A stretch of 64,000 nucleotides of DNA, taken from Orientallactaga sibirica. Lineage: Eukaryota; Chordata; Mammalia; Rodentia; Dipodidae. This document shows positions 47,464-60,404 of this stretch, in pieces. The notes under the pieces are model-generated. The model was not told the DNA's origin. It did no database searches and saw only the letters and a list, made by a program, of their open reading frames with translations. The position numbers were made by a program, and so were the translations under genes. The stretch lies in assembly GCA_036365145.1 (NCBI GenBank), contig JAEOAD010000024.1, positions 11,998,501 to 12,062,500 of the forward strand, in the 5' to 3' direction. How positions within the stretch are numbered: position 1 is the first letter of the stretch; each line of letters opens with the position of its first letter.

Positions 47464-48978
47464 CAGCATGGATTTGTAAGCCATATACAAAGAGAATTGT
47501 GAGAGATGGTGGAATAAAATATACACCTATAGCAGAACTTAAAAGCCAAGAAGATTCACAAGACATCAGGAATTCAAAATTAGAAATAAAACAAAATTTT
47601 TCAAACTGAATGTGGCATAGGTGAATGGGAAGATGCCAGAAAAAATAATAAAATAACCAGGTCATGTTCACTAAAACATGACTCGTTACCTTCAAGACTG
47701 TTGCTGGGTATATTTCAGTTCAGTTACAGGAAGGAAATAACTCACTGGAGTCTATTGCATGTGCCATATTTGGTCTTTCTTTTACTGTTCAGTATCTTAA
47801 ACTGATCACTCAGCTTCCTATGATTCATTTTACACAATTATGAATTTTAGTGTAGCAATAGATTAGCCAAATTAATGTTAGCCAAAGGGGGGAAAAGACA
47901 TCATACAGTAGAAACACAGGACCCTGTGGACTCAGAGGAGTCATGCCTTGATCGCTTGATGATTTCCTTTTAAAGTGTGCTAAAATTATTTGGAAAGAAC
48001 ATCAAATATTTCAAAATTTTCATTCTTTGTAAAAGTCAAACTAGCAGTTCCTCCGAGGGATTTGAATACTTTTGAATATTACACAAAGAGTTTTGTTCAC
48101 TGAATTTTCTTTTTTTCTTTCTCTACTCAGATTTTCTTTTAAATACCTGGAGGAAAATGTCATAATAGTCTTCAAGTTCACTCTGATGAAACATGAAAAA
48201 TAAAAGCTCCCTTTCTCTCCTATCCTCATATCCCAGCCTACTTTATTCTTCTTTTCCATCACTCAATCAGCCTTCAATAAGGAAGTTCATTGAGGTTCAA
48301 ATAATCCAGCTGTTGTTTTCAACTTTCACTATTTTAATGTTTATTTTCCAAATTATTCCCTATTTCTTGACTAAAAATATCTTGCCAAATCATTATTTTT
48401 TCTGGAGCAAATTTAATGCTTTCTGTTGCTAGATATCTGATCCAAATCCAATATATTTTTTGGCAGTTGGTGAACATAATCATAAGTAGGATTTTTTTCC
48501 CCTCACTTAGAGCTAGGGGAAAAAGGCACAATTCACAATTAGAAGCCACTTAAGTACTGAGGTAAAATCTCTCCCAACCATGTGGCCACAAATATTCTTC
48601 AGAGGAAAAACATGTTAAAGGGAATTTCTATGCTCTTAACATATGTGATCACTTAGGGTTCAGTTCCCAGTAACATTTTTTGAATATATGCTAGGAGAAT
48701 GATTAAGGTACTTTCAGAAAAGTTTAAATCATTCTTATTTAAAATATTTATTAACATTACAGTAAAAAAATGGAAATCAAAAATAAGTCAGAGTCAATAG
48801 AAATGAAAATCAAAATAAAATATATTCCTGACTTTATTTCTACTGCCATTTTTCATGACTTCATAAAATATCACTATGTATCTCTACATGCATTTATAAC
48901 CTTAGATTATATTTGTGATAAAAATGAGGAAACTGAATCACTTACATTATTTCTGACACTTTCTAATTTCTAATATGT
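47464..48978. other. Unassigned AT-rich DNA
   Basis: 1.5 kb without a recognised element. Open frames of 67-79 codons are low complexity. Confidence 0.45.
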
Positions 48979-48995
48979 CTGTTTTTAGGTTTCTT

Positions 48996-49181
48996 TTTTG
49001 ATTTTTTTTTATTTATTTGAGAGAGAGAGAGAGAATGAATGAGTGTGCCAGGGCTTCCAGCCACTGCAGACAAACTCCAGACACATGTACCACCTTGTGC
49101 TTATGTGGGTCTTGGGGAATTGAACCTGAGTCCTTTGGCTTTGTAGGCAAATACCTTAGCCGCTAAGCCATCTCTCCAGCC
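48996..49181 (-). mobile_element. tRNA-derived SINE with 17-bp duplication
   Basis: Antisense SINE with (GA)n and 'agccatctctccagcc' end. The 17-bp duplication 'ctgtttttag(g/c)tttctt' lies at 48979-48995 and 49182-49198 with one mismatch. Confidence 0.95.
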
Positions 49182-49198
49182 CTGTTTTTAGCTTTCTT

Positions 49199-50090
49199 AA
49201 TGCTGTTTTTAAGCCTTATTTTTTTTTTTTTTACTTACTCTTCAATGATACATACAAATTTTTGTTTCCCTTGAGTTAAATGTCTACAGGATTTTGCTCT
49301 CTACCATTTCCTCCACTATTTCTTTCTTCTTTCATTTCCCAATTTCTGTATACCTGTACTTTATCAGGACTTGTAATACTATCATATGGCTTTTGCTATC
49401 TAATTGTATGTCAGTCTCTAGAAAGTCAGGAAACAGGATGATTCTGTTTGCCTTTTCAAAGAATATAGCATTCTACGTCCAAATTATTTGTCCCAAAGGT
49501 TTATTTTCATTACTTAAGCACTGTTTCCAGTGAGGCTACACTCAACTTGGAGCTACCATTCCATTATTAATTGGTAAAAGCTCAAAAATTTGGGAAATAC
49601 ACAGTATTATTTTTGTATGAAATTTTATTTTCAGGTTAACAATATTAATCTTGTCTCCAGCATTGCTTTAAATGGAGTTGTACTCACTTGAAAGGGTTTT
49701 AGATGAATTTTTCATTGCAGAGATTAGCACTGTTAGATACAAATTGCCCAAAACAGATTTTATGAGATAGTTTTACAGAAGCTTACAAAATGAACCAACA
49801 AAACATAAAACTGCTATTAAAATTGATAACTTAAAATTAATGGGAAATAATTATTTGAATAGTCTTCATGAATTTAATGAACATGTTTTATCAGAGAAAA
49901 AGCTGACATGTCGAATATCATTTTCAGAGCAAACACAAAGCTTGCTTTTCATTTTTATATTAAGTAGGTTTGTGACAGACATAAATATACGATCATGTAT
50001 GAACATTATAAAGAAGTGAATAATTTCTAAATTAACATAACAATTTTAACATTTACTGGAGACATAAAAAGAAAAATCTCTGAATAACTT
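49199..50090. other. Unassigned AT-rich DNA
   Basis: Nothing recognised. Confidence 0.45.
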
Positions 50091-50309
50091 AAGAGATGAC
50101 TCAGTGGGCATGGCACTTGTCTGCAAAACCTAATGACCCACATTCAGTTCCCCAGAACCCACGTGAAGCCAGAGGTGCAGTGTTGCACTCACCTGGACTT
50201 TGTTTGCAGTGGCTGGTGGCCCTGATACGCCCATTCTGTCCCAGTCTTTCTCTCTCTGTCACTTTCTTCTCTCTCTCTCTCTCCTTGCAAAAAGTAAATA
50301 AATAAAACA
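50091..50309 (+). mobile_element. tRNA-derived SINE
   Basis: 'agagatgactcagtgggc', box B 'cattcagttcccc', 'ctttgtttgcagtggctgg', CT-rich stretch and AAATAAATAAA tail. Confidence 0.9.
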
Positions 50310-50403
50310 AAGATATACCATGTGAATTAACTGAATAGTTGTTTTGGCTCTAAGTGGGAGTAATCTATAAGTAATAATAAGAGTTATTAAAAATGGAGGC
50401 TGA

Positions 50404-50517
50404 CAGATGCGTAAGTGGCGCATGTGTCTGAAAGTTCGTTTGCAGTGGCTAGAGGTCCTAATGTCCCCATTATCTCTCTCTCTCTGTCCAATAGATAAAT
50501 AAAATATATATTTTTTA
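50404..50517 (+). mobile_element. 5'-truncated tRNA-derived SINE
   Basis: Only the body 'cgtttgcagtggctagagg', CT tract and tail remain. Flanked by aaatggaggctga at 50391-50403 and 50518-50530, so it was truncated on insertion. Confidence 0.92.
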
Positions 50518-50530
50518 AATGGAGGCTGAT

Positions 50531-51313
50531 CTCAACCATTCACTCTTTTGATATATTTTCTTCAAAGGACAAAAAAAAAGGCATGAAACCTTTCTTCTCA
50601 TATACTTTATTCTTTAGTGAGGAGAAACTTATTTATGAAATAAATATGCATTCTATCAGATGGTCATAAATATTATGAACAAATCATAAATTGACAAATG
50701 GATAGATGCATCTGAAGGAAAGGACACACTTTGGAAGAAAGTATCAGAGAGGGGATTACTTGATAAGAAACCCTTGAAAAAGTCCCAAAGGAAATGAGTT
50801 AAGACACTCCAGGGAAACCCATGCGAGGCAGAGGGAACTACTATGTAAATACTCAATGGCACCCTTGTTCTATACTCATTTTCAAAGGCAAAATCAGGAT
50901 AAATGTAAGTCCAATGCATATTGTGGCAGTTGAGTCCTCTGCACTCAATAAATATTTCTGCTCACATTAATGTGGGCTGTGTACAATATAGTTAATAGTA
51001 ATTGAGAAGACATTGTAAGGATTTAATTTTGATTCAAAATGAGATGAGGAGCCATGGACCATTATGAGCAGAAGAATAACTTAATCTGCCATTCCCATTA
51101 AAAGGTTTGATGAAGCTGCTCTGTTAACAATGGGTGCTTGACTTGAAGGAAAGAGATGAATGGGTAGAGCCATTTGAAGATAATTGTAATAGTCAAAGTT
51201 ACAGATACTGATAATTTCCACCACAGTGGCAGTGTCAAGTTTGAATACCCAATTCTGTGATAAGGCCTAATTCTGCATTTATGTATTGGAAGCTCTTTGA
51301 CATTTTGGACAGA
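50531..51313. other. Unassigned DNA
   Basis: Nothing recognised; 74-87-codon minus-strand frames have no identity. Confidence 0.45.
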
Positions 51314-51645
51314 TTGAAACACCTGTGCAATAGTGACATCCAGCCTTGGTGAGTAACAAATGTCTTTGTGATTGGCTAAGAGGCCAGCTCACTAGAAAGG
51401 AAACCTCAGCTGGAACTGGAAACAAGTTAGAATCCTATGGAGACCAAGATTATGGTCTCCAAAGACCAGCTCCTACTAGTTTTTGGCCAGAAGAGGGACT
51501 ACATCTATCAAAATCTTTATGACAATGCTTAGACCCTTTAACCTATACTGATCTCACTCTCCATTGGAGAATGTTTTTCTTGTTCAGAAGGCAGGGAGAA
51601 CAGAGGACAACCAAAATCGCTCAACAAGATCACTAAAGGTAGCTG
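51314..51645 (+). mobile_element. LINE-1 3' UTR fragment
   Basis: Matches 8998-9345: 'gtgcaatagtgacatccagc', 'tgattggctaag' and 'tctcactctccattggagaa'. Truncated at both ends. Confidence 0.75.
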
Positions 51646-51776
51646 ACTCCCTTGTAAGCGATGAATCACCACTTATATATCTTCAGTTCATGAAAATCAA
51701 TTTGTAATAGCTCTTTATAAAATATATCATATATATAGTGTTAAATATTGCAATAACATGAAAGTTTTGGTCCCCT

Positions 51777-52137
51777 TGTGATAGTTAATCTCTGGTGTCA
51801 AATTGACAGGATTTAGAATCACAATGGAAATCAAACTCTGGGAACATTCATTAAAGAGACAATTAAGTGGAAAGAACCACCCTAACTGTGGGCAGCACTA
51901 TTCCATGGACTGGCGTCCTGGATTGCGTAAAAAGGAGAAAGCGAACAGAGAAGCAGTTTTCCTCACTTTCTGCTTCCTCACTCTGGACCCAATGGGACCT
52001 GCTGCCTCAAGCACCAGCCCCCATGTTTTTCCCATCATGGTGAACTATAACTTTGAATGGTAAACTGAAATAAACTCTTCCTTCCTTGAGTAGCATCTTA
52101 TCATGTATTTGGCCCAGCAAGGAGAAAGTAAATAACA
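51777..52137 (+). mobile_element. ERVL/MaLR-like LTR
   Basis: 361 bp, starts 'tgtgatagttaatctctgg' and ends 'aaataaca'. AATAAA is at about 52068. 'aagaaccaccctaactgtgg' and 'aaaaaggagaaagcgaac' blocks are typical. An 86-codon frame inside it is LTR sequence. Confidence 0.7.
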
Positions 52138-52144
52138 TAACTCT

Positions 52145-52470
52145 TTTCCCTTAAGAGCTCATATGCAGAAGCCCTAATCTTCAATATAATGGTGTTTGGG
52201 AAGTAGCACCTTTGGGAGTTGATTAGCATTAGATGAGGTGATCAGTGTGGAATCTCCATCATGGCATTGAAGCCCCTGTGAGGCTGAGAGTAATACATGC
52301 TCTCTCTGCCATGTGACAATACAGCAAGCCAGAAGAAAGGCACCTGTGAGCCAGGAAGAGGGCTCTCAGCACAACCCAACCATGTGGGCACCTTGTCATT
52401 GAACTTCTATTTTCTAGAATGGCCACATTTGTTTATTACTTAAACCTAAGTTAATTATATCTCACAAATA
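52145..52470 (+). mobile_element. MLT1-like LTR
   Basis: 'gaagccctaatcttcaatat', 'gcacctttgggagttgatta', 'ctctctgccatgtgacaata', 'agccaggaagagggctctca' follow the MLT1 consensus order. Ancient. Confidence 0.75.
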
Positions 52471-52650
52471 CACTGACAGGCCCTGATCAGTGAAAAGCCA
52501 CTAAAGTAGCACTATGCGCCAACTCTTGTCGTGCTTCATGAGTAGGCATCCTCCCGTTCACTGATAATCTGTTATTGACCAAAGAAGACAGGGATGAGCT
52601 TCAGTTCAAGCAGTTAGAATTGTTCCAAAGTTTGTATGGATGTTATCTCT

Positions 52651-52653
52651 GAT

Positions 52654-52690
<37 letters not shown>

Positions 52691-52870
52691 GATAGATAGA
52701 AGACAGATAGATGATAGAGATAATACATAGATAGATATAGATAGACAGATACATACATGCATAGTTTTACAGATAGATGACAGATTATATAGAAAGATAT
52801 AGATATAGATAGACATAGATATGTAGATTTAGATGTAATAGATCATATACATATACACATACATATACAT
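52651..52870. repeat. Compound GATA microsatellite
   Basis: A clean (GATA)n core at 52653-52690, then imperfect GATA/GACA/CATA units to about 52870. Confidence 0.95.
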
Positions 52871-53789
52871 ATAAATGCTGAAAGTGGAAGTGTGTTGTTT
52901 TTCTTTCCATGTCCTTCTTCAAAGGTGAGGAGATACTGGAAAGATTGAATCCTTCACAAAATCATGAGAATAAAAAGAGCTTCATATCCGTTATGTCACT
53001 TACTGACTGGAGAACTATATCACATCCAGGAAGATAGAGGTTCTGAATATAGATGAGTGAATGAATGAATTTGATCACATGCCTATATTAGACATCTTTC
53101 CTGATACTGAAGAAATAATGGAAATCTGTAATAGATTGCTGAATAGTATATGGAATGTGGTAGTTGGCTACATTAGGGGGATTCCTGGTAAAGTTCATCC
53201 TTCAGTTACTTTAGCAAGGATCCAGTGAGGCAGTTCAATGGGAGGGTCTTTGTCACCATGGCTTTGATTACACAATTTGTCCCTGAGCACATGTGCACTT
53301 ACTTGAATGCTTATGGAGCTCTCTCCACTGTCAGATTCTGCAGTTACAAAAATGAAAGGATGTGGTCACTGCACTCCAGGTGCTTACAGTTCAATGAAGA
53401 AAGCACACAAGCAGACTACTTAGCTGGTAGTACTATAATCAAGCAAAAGTGTTACTCTGTGCCAAAAGACCAAAGGAGATGCAATCTCTAAAATGTGTGA
53501 TTACTTTGAATACACAAGACTGTCCTTCCCCTGGCTTCCCTCAAATAGCAAGGATATGTGCAGTTCAGTGCTGCAATAAAGAAATCTGTGTTTGTTCAGA
53601 GTAGAGCTAGAATAATCCTTGTGTCCTTGGCAAAGGTTTTCCTTTTTCCTGATAGTATAAAAGCCATAGTCTTTGAATTGGCTTAAACAGACCTTCAGAA
53701 TCTGGCATTAGTTCCACTCTGACCTAAACTCTTCCTAGTCTCATTCATTCTGTGCCAGCCACACTGGCTGCTTGCTGCCAAATCCTATA

Positions 53790-53790
<1 letters not shown>
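52871..53790. other. Unassigned DNA
   Basis: No repeat recognised. An 88-codon frame at 53225-53491 (+) has no recognisable domain. Confidence 0.45.

Positions 53791-53838
<48 letters not shown>
53791..53838. repeat. (AC)24 microsatellite
   Basis: A perfect 48-bp AC run. Confidence 0.97.
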
Positions 53839-53840
<2 letters not shown>

Positions 53841-54346
53841 CTAAGTTAGCGATCTTTGCAATTTGTTCTTTACTGGAAAGCTCTTGCCTCAGGTGATCTG
53901 CATGGCTCCTTCACTTACCTGTCTCAAGGATTTTCCCAGTGCTATCTTAGTGAATTTAGTGACCAGGTTCCTTTAGATTGCACCCCTCTTCTGCCCACTC
54001 CCCAGTCTCCTCCTACCCCATGAACTTACATTTTAGCCTAGTACATAATCCTTACTCTCTCACATGATCTTTTAAATTATGCTTGTTCTTTCAATGCCTC
54101 TTTGATGAGCTTGTAAGGCATGTGAGTTTCTGTTTAGTTTCTTTGCTTAGAAAATTTCTTTGTTTAGAGATGTGCAAAGCTGGCATAGGCCTTTGTAAAT
54201 GTCTCAAGGGAGCACATGCTATAAAACATTTCTTGTACATTCAGACATTGATTAGTAAAAAACCCATGCTGGCGCTGGGCATATAACCACTGCTGCCATG
54301 TGTCATTGATGTTATTTTAATCATGGTGAATTTAAATATGTAGATA
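53839..54346. other. Unassigned DNA
   Basis: Nothing recognised. Confidence 0.45.
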
Positions 54347-54556
54347 GGGGCTAGGGACATGGCTCAGCAATTAAAGGCACTTGCCTGCAAAGCCTGCTGG
54401 CCCAGGTTCAATTCCCCAGTTTCCATGTAAAGCCAGATGCACAATGTGGCACATGTGTTTGGAGTTTGTTTACAGTGACAAGAGGTCCTGGTGTGCCCCT
54501 TTTCATTCTCTCTCTCTCTCATAGATAAATAAATAAAACATTTTTAAAAATACATA
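54347..54556 (+). mobile_element. tRNA-derived SINE
   Basis: 'ggggctagggacatggctc', 'cttgcctgcaaagcctg', box B 'ggttcaattcccc', 'agtttgtttacagtgac', CT tract, AAATAAATAAAA tail. Confidence 0.92.
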
Positions 54557-54992
54557 AAACTAAAAAATAGATCATATAATACTCACAAGTAAAAGTAAAG
54601 GACAAATGTCAAAAATTATGATACTGCTATGGAAAATGTGTAATGGAACCTAATGTCTACTTGTTACAGCAGCCAGTACAGTAGGACATTTATCATATTT
54701 ACTAAAAGCATTTTCTCCCTGCATTAATTTATGATTGGCTGTAGAGAAGAAAGATCAAATGGGAAGCAGAGCACAAACCAAACATTCAGCAGCTTTGTGA
54801 ACACCAAGTAGATACACACTACTGTTTTTCTATAAGAAACGGAGTCGCAAGTCATAATTTTAAGTATCATATTACCAAGGTGTTTATGTTTGCATGGGTT
54901 CCAGGTTCTCCTTTGCTCTTGGTTATATCAAAGAGTTTGTTTCACTGATCTTTTCAAAGACAGAGTCTGAGATCATGCATTCAAACAATCAC

Positions 54993-55024
<32 letters not shown>

Positions 55025-55499
55025 AATGACTACAAACCCTCCAGGGCTCTGAGTAATAAGCAGTCTGGTGTTTAGTAACAAGTAAACAATGCTGTGAGCT
55101 CAGGATTTCCTTCCCTACCTGCTATTCACATCAGTACCGATCTAAGAACAGGTCTGGAGCTTATAAGACAAAGGAAAGTAGAGACACCTGCTGGAGTGAC
55201 AGGGTGAGGAAACAGGAAGGGGACCATGACAATGACATGGCATTTCTTCTAAGGTCACAGAGAAAAACCATCAGATTACACAGGGACAAGAAAGTTCTGT
55301 CTTCTAATCAAGTGCTTGCATAATTATTTCCAGCCCTTTTACTATAAAATATAAAAGCGTAATAAAGAACAATTTAATTTTTGGAGTATTTAATTCAAAA
55401 TTATTAAGTGTTAATTGAAAAATCTATTATTTTAGCTATAAGTAATTAAAGCAATTATAGAAAAATTCAGTCTTTATTTGAAATTTATTTTTGAGGTGA

Positions 55500-56060
55500 A
55501 ATATTACTGAAAAAGAACTTCCTCCTTCAACAAATCAAATCTCCTACATATAAATTAGAGGACAAATATTTGCGGTTCAAGAACCCCTATCACTTTGATA
55601 GACTGGATTTATTTATTTTCCAGGAGATGTTGCAATTAGATAGATCTATGAAGAATGGACAATGAGGCCCCCGAGGTCATGGTGGATGTGTTTGCTCCGT
55701 TTGCCCATGCTGTGCTAAAAAGCTGTTGTCTAAGGCAAAGGCAGAAGAAAATGCATGTCAAGGGTGGGGGCTGAGAGGGGGGCAGGGAAGAGTCCTGTGA
55801 ATTTATGAGAAATACATCAGAAAGGCAGATATTTCAGCCATGCAATCCCATTCGGCCTTTTCAGCTGTGTGTCCATAGCAAGTCAACGGCTAAATTGAAA
55901 AATCAATTCCAATTTAAATTATTGGAATAAAGAACACCAGGAGTCAGAGATAAAATGGCTTTGTTCTCTGAGATCCTTTTTAATTGGAAAGTTATTTCTT
56001 CAGGGTATTCTAATGGTTCTGAGGGAAGATTGCAAAATAAAGTTGATCGGCTGGGGGAAG
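55500..56060. promoter_or_regulatory. Candidate conserved non-coding element
   Basis: A moderately GC-richer, complex stretch (55660-55800) is flanked by homeodomain-type sites, including 'aattgaaaaatcaattcc' near 55893-55911. No frame, no repeat. Conservation untested. Confidence 0.28.
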
Positions 56061-56639
56061 GTTAATAGCTAATGTGCTTTCTCTGCTACACAGCAGTCTC
56101 CTGTCTTTATGACATCCCCCCCCCCCCAACACACACATCATATCTGGAAGAACTGAAGATGCTAAATCATTCGATACATGCAAGGACCCTATTTTTCCTT
56201 CGTCTTTCAGAAATCATCCTGAGGCTAGAATCTTGGCAAAGCCTTGTCACTCTTGTAGCCTCTCCAAAAGCCCTCACTTTTGCTTACACATATCACATGA
56301 TCCTTTTCTGATTTTTAAAAAAATCCTTTTGAAGTTGTTTCCTTAACAATAAGTGGTCACTAATGGAAAGGAAAAAAAATTCTGAAGAAGACGCTACTAA
56401 AAGTTCAGATTTTTTTCAATGATAAGAAGAAAAGACGGAAAAAAATGCTGGAATGTATTAGGCAGAAAGGTGAAAACTACTACCTATACATTTAATAGAG
56501 AACAAAGGTACAAAAATAACATAGAAGAAAACCATAATAATCAGAGAAAATCTTAATGAATATTGTTATCAAAAGGTTAACACTAGATTTGCTGAGAAAG
56601 CAGAAGTCATATTTAGAAAGCTCCCACCCAAAGCTTAAA

Positions 56640-57130
56640 AAAAATAAACTTTAATTAAACATATAATAACCTTTGCACTGCCTGGAGAAAAAAAAAAAAT
56701 GTTTGGGGCAGCTGTAGATTAGAAACCTTAAATGAGCATTTAATTTGAAATTAATAAAACAGTTATGGTTTGTGTTAGGAAAAGTTACTGAGGTTTGCTT
56801 AGTATATTTAATTACTGCAAAAGAGATAAATCTCACTGCCATGTAATGAACTCAGAAGTGCAGATATAGTAAATATGTACTTACATTCTTGTTATTAATG
56901 CATTAAATTTGTAAGAATATTTAGGAATTTAATTAGCATTTAATAAGATAGCTATAGTGAATTACAGTAGTTAGACATTAAATGTAAATTAATATTTTTA
57001 GTATTTAATTGATATTAACTCATTAATTACTGTTTATTACATGGCAGCTAGATTTATCTTTTATAGAGTTATTAAATCTCAATTAAAATGCTCTTTTAAG
57101 TGGGCACATTCAATTAAAAATAATATTCTA
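56640..57130. promoter_or_regulatory. Candidate enhancer-like TAAT/ATTA cluster
   Basis: More than 20 TAAT or ATTA cores lie in about 400 bp (56740-57125), several in paired form such as 'tttaattgatatt' and 'cattaattactg'. Homeodomain proteins bind these cores. High AT content raises the chance number, so this is a candidate only. Confidence 0.3.
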
Positions 57131-60060
57131 TAAGAATTTCATAACTCTGTTCTTCCCAGGACACGGGGTACAAAAGTATGTCAAGTGAAATAGCAAGGTC
57201 ATTTGGGAAGGAACCTAAGTAGCTTTGCTTGAGTGGTTCATGTAATTCTAGACCTGCCCCAAATAAAAACAACTTGTATACTGGAAACCATACATTGCAT
57301 TATTTTATTAATGTTATAAAGTACATAAATCTTACATCTTCCATAAAGAGATTCCTTACTCAAAAATACCACTCAACAACTTTAATATAGACATGTCCCC
57401 CTTTAATATAGACATGTCTCTTAATTGTTATTTTTCTACCCAGGTCTATGCTGTACCAATTAATATGTGGAACGGAATATATTCTCAACAATTACCTTAA
57501 TGGAATGTGTCATGCACATGGTCCTTGACTACTGAAGACTTAAAATTTTTAGAGTTTGTAATGTTGTGATGATGGGACAAATTCAATAGAATTTTTATCT
57601 TTTTCTAAGGCAGGGCTATGTGGTCTGATGCTCTGCCATGGTGCTGAGCAATCAGAGTTGTGGCTTCCAGTCCACCATAGCATCATGACAGAGAATAACC
57701 CAAGTTTTCTGAACAGCATTGCTAAACTGTGATATGTGTAATATGAGGGATACAAAATGCATTTTTTGATTTATGATATTTTCAAATTATGATGGCTTTA
57801 TAGAGATGTAACTTCATTAAAATCTGATAAATATCTGCATTAAATGTTCCACATCTGCTATCAAGTAAATCCAGGAGCTGCTTTATAATCATTGTGAAGT
57901 CTAATCTGGATTCAGCATAGTGGGTGAAGTAGGCCTTCCTGACTTACATCCTGACTCAATCTTGTTCACAGTGTAAGGACACATCCTCTGTGTACTTTGA
58001 TATTCTCTGTGAGGGTGTCAGTACCGGGCCTCTTAGGATTGTCATGAGGCCTAAACCTTAAGAAAAACTAGACACATGGGAGTAACAATTAGCACATCAT
58101 AAATGCTTGAGAGCCTCTTGCCATTCCTATGATCACTGACTTTGAAGAAATGATGTTCTTCATCACAGAGCTGAAGATAATACATTGTGTTCTAGCATGC
58201 TAAAGGCAATTTAAACACAAATTAGTTAATTTTTATCTTGTTTTGTCTCTTTCAACAATTAATCTCAGCCATTATAAATATTTATCATTAGCCACAGTCA
58301 TTTTTGGCAAGGCTATGATGGCCGTGCGATTTTGTTCTTTATCTCATGAATCAATCTGTAGAGAACCTTTGTCATTTTTGTTGCTAGAATTTTCAGACAT
58401 AATGAAGATATTAAATAAAACTCATCATACATCGATTCTTGTTTCACTTTGCAAGGTATTGAGCTCAATAAATAGTCATTCATCATCTTTTCTCAGCCAC
58501 TCTTTGGTCTTGGGACAATATTCTTACATAGGCTAAGGGAAATTAGTTTTCAGTACCTATCACCTAAAATTATTTTTGAAATGCAAGTATCCCTATGCTT
58601 ATACTGCAATCTCTCTTGACTTCTTATCTGTTAAATATGTTTGCAACATTTACTCATTTATGCCTTACTTTGTTTATTTAATGTTTTTTATATATATATA
58701 TATAACATGCATGTTTTCCCTCATTTGTATTGTTACTTTTCTGAAACAATGACTTAAATCTAAAAAAAAAAAAAAAAAAAAAACCTTTTGCTAGACATTT
58801 TAAGCATACTACTCATGTATGTTAGCTTTCTATTACTCTTATATATAAGAAATATGTTGAATACAATAATGTATTTTTATAATAAGGATTCCTCATGTAG
58901 CCATTAAATTGTATGTAATGAAATAAATTATTTTGCTAACCACTTTAAATGTTTTTTTCTGGAATGTACATATACAAATGAACAACATTATCAAAAAAAT
59001 ACCAATCCAGAGAAATTAAATGGATGTTGTCATCTTCTTTTCTCTGAATAGTGGTTATAAGATTATTGGTAGATGTCATTGAAAGGATTAAGAGCAGTAA
59101 AGACAGTGGATGGAAGAGAAGATACATCCATGGCAGTGTGGCACTTTGTCCTACATTCTCCATCAGTGTCTGTTGATTCCACTTTGGTCTTTAATGTGTA
59201 AGGCAGAGCTCTGTTGCAGGAACAAAAACTAAAAGAAAATGACAATACTTGACAGATGTGCAGAAAAAAGATGATTCACTCAGGAGTGAAAAAAGTAAAG
59301 CTGATAAGAGGGAAAAAAAGGAAACCTTTGATCATAGTCTTTGCTAAGGTTAAAAAATACAATATAGGACAAGAGGTATTTTGAATGCTGAGATATGGGC
59401 TTGAAATTAACTGAAAGGCAAAGGGGGAGGAAATCAACTTACACTACTAATATTTTGAGTGGATCCAATCAAGAGTTTATAAAGAAAAGTAAATAAGATG
59501 TGAAACAATGAATGAATCACTTTGAGAATCCCTTTCAAAACTGCAAGAAGGGTTAAGAAGAGAAGATAAAACTGAAGTCACCAGCGGAAGACAGAAATGT
59601 CTATTAGGGTCCAAAATTCAGTCTCATACTTAAAGTGGTCTCTGTGATTCCAAGGTCTTATTTGCCAAGATTGGGGGTGAAAATGCTCCAGTCCCACTTT
59701 GGTTAATAGACAAATATTCAATGAACTTCTGATTCAAATCTGTTCTGGATCTGTGTCTTGTCTTCGGTAGTCAACTATCTGTTCCGAACCTTTACCTCTT
59801 TAGGTTCAGTATCATCATAACTTCAACCTCGAATTCTCTCAATCTTTCGTTCTTCATTTTAGCACTACTGGTCCTCAAACAAAATCTGATCCCATTTTCA
59901 CCCAACTTTGGGTAACTCTCATGTCATTACATCTAAGAAAATATATGAACCACTCTACAATATAATGCCTGGATTAGCCAGCTATTAAAAAAATGACCCA
60001 CATTTCATATGGATGCCAATGAAAACTGCGTTAGTCTAAAAAACAATCCATGTTATTATT

Positions 60061-60404
60061 TGTTGCAGTCAGGTTCACATTGCTAATAAAAAGAGGAGCT
60101 TTTGTGGGGAAAAAAAAGTTTATTTTGGCTTACAGACTCAAGGAGAAGCTCCATGATGGCAGGGGAAAACAATGGTATGACCAGATAGTGGACATCACCC
60201 CTTGTCCAATAGCAAAAGGAGAGTGCCAAGAGCAAAAGGAGAGTGTGACAAACATTGGGGAGAGGAAACTGGCTATAATACCCATAAGCCCGTTCCTAAA
60301 AATACACTGCTTCCAGAGGCACTAATTCCCAAATCTCCATCAGCTGGCAACTTAGCATTCAGAACACCTAAGTTTATGGGGGACACCTGAATCAAACCAC
60401 CACA
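60061..60404 (-). mobile_element. MaLR LTR 1 (left) of a three-LTR provirus
   Basis: Starts 'tgttgcagtcaggttcac' and ends 'accaccaca'. 344 bp. Clearly diverged from LTR 2 and 3. Left flank ttattatt at 60053-60060. Confidence 0.93.

Larger units (their letters stand above)
54557..60052. other. 5.5-kb repeat-poor block
   Basis: No SINE, L1 or LTR recognised. Contains A28 at 54996-55023, a C run near 56108-56117, (TA)n at 58689-58704 and an A run at 58763-58783. Two sub-regions (55500-56060 and 56640-57130) look like regulatory candidates. No frame longer than 97 codons and none with a recognisable domain. Confidence 0.5.

Noticed and set aside
52651..52870. Regular array as a possible CRISPR or satellite
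   Set aside because: Four-base units without spacers: a GATA microsatellite.
56108..56117. C run as a regulatory or structural motif
   Set aside because: A single short homopolymer; too little to support a function.
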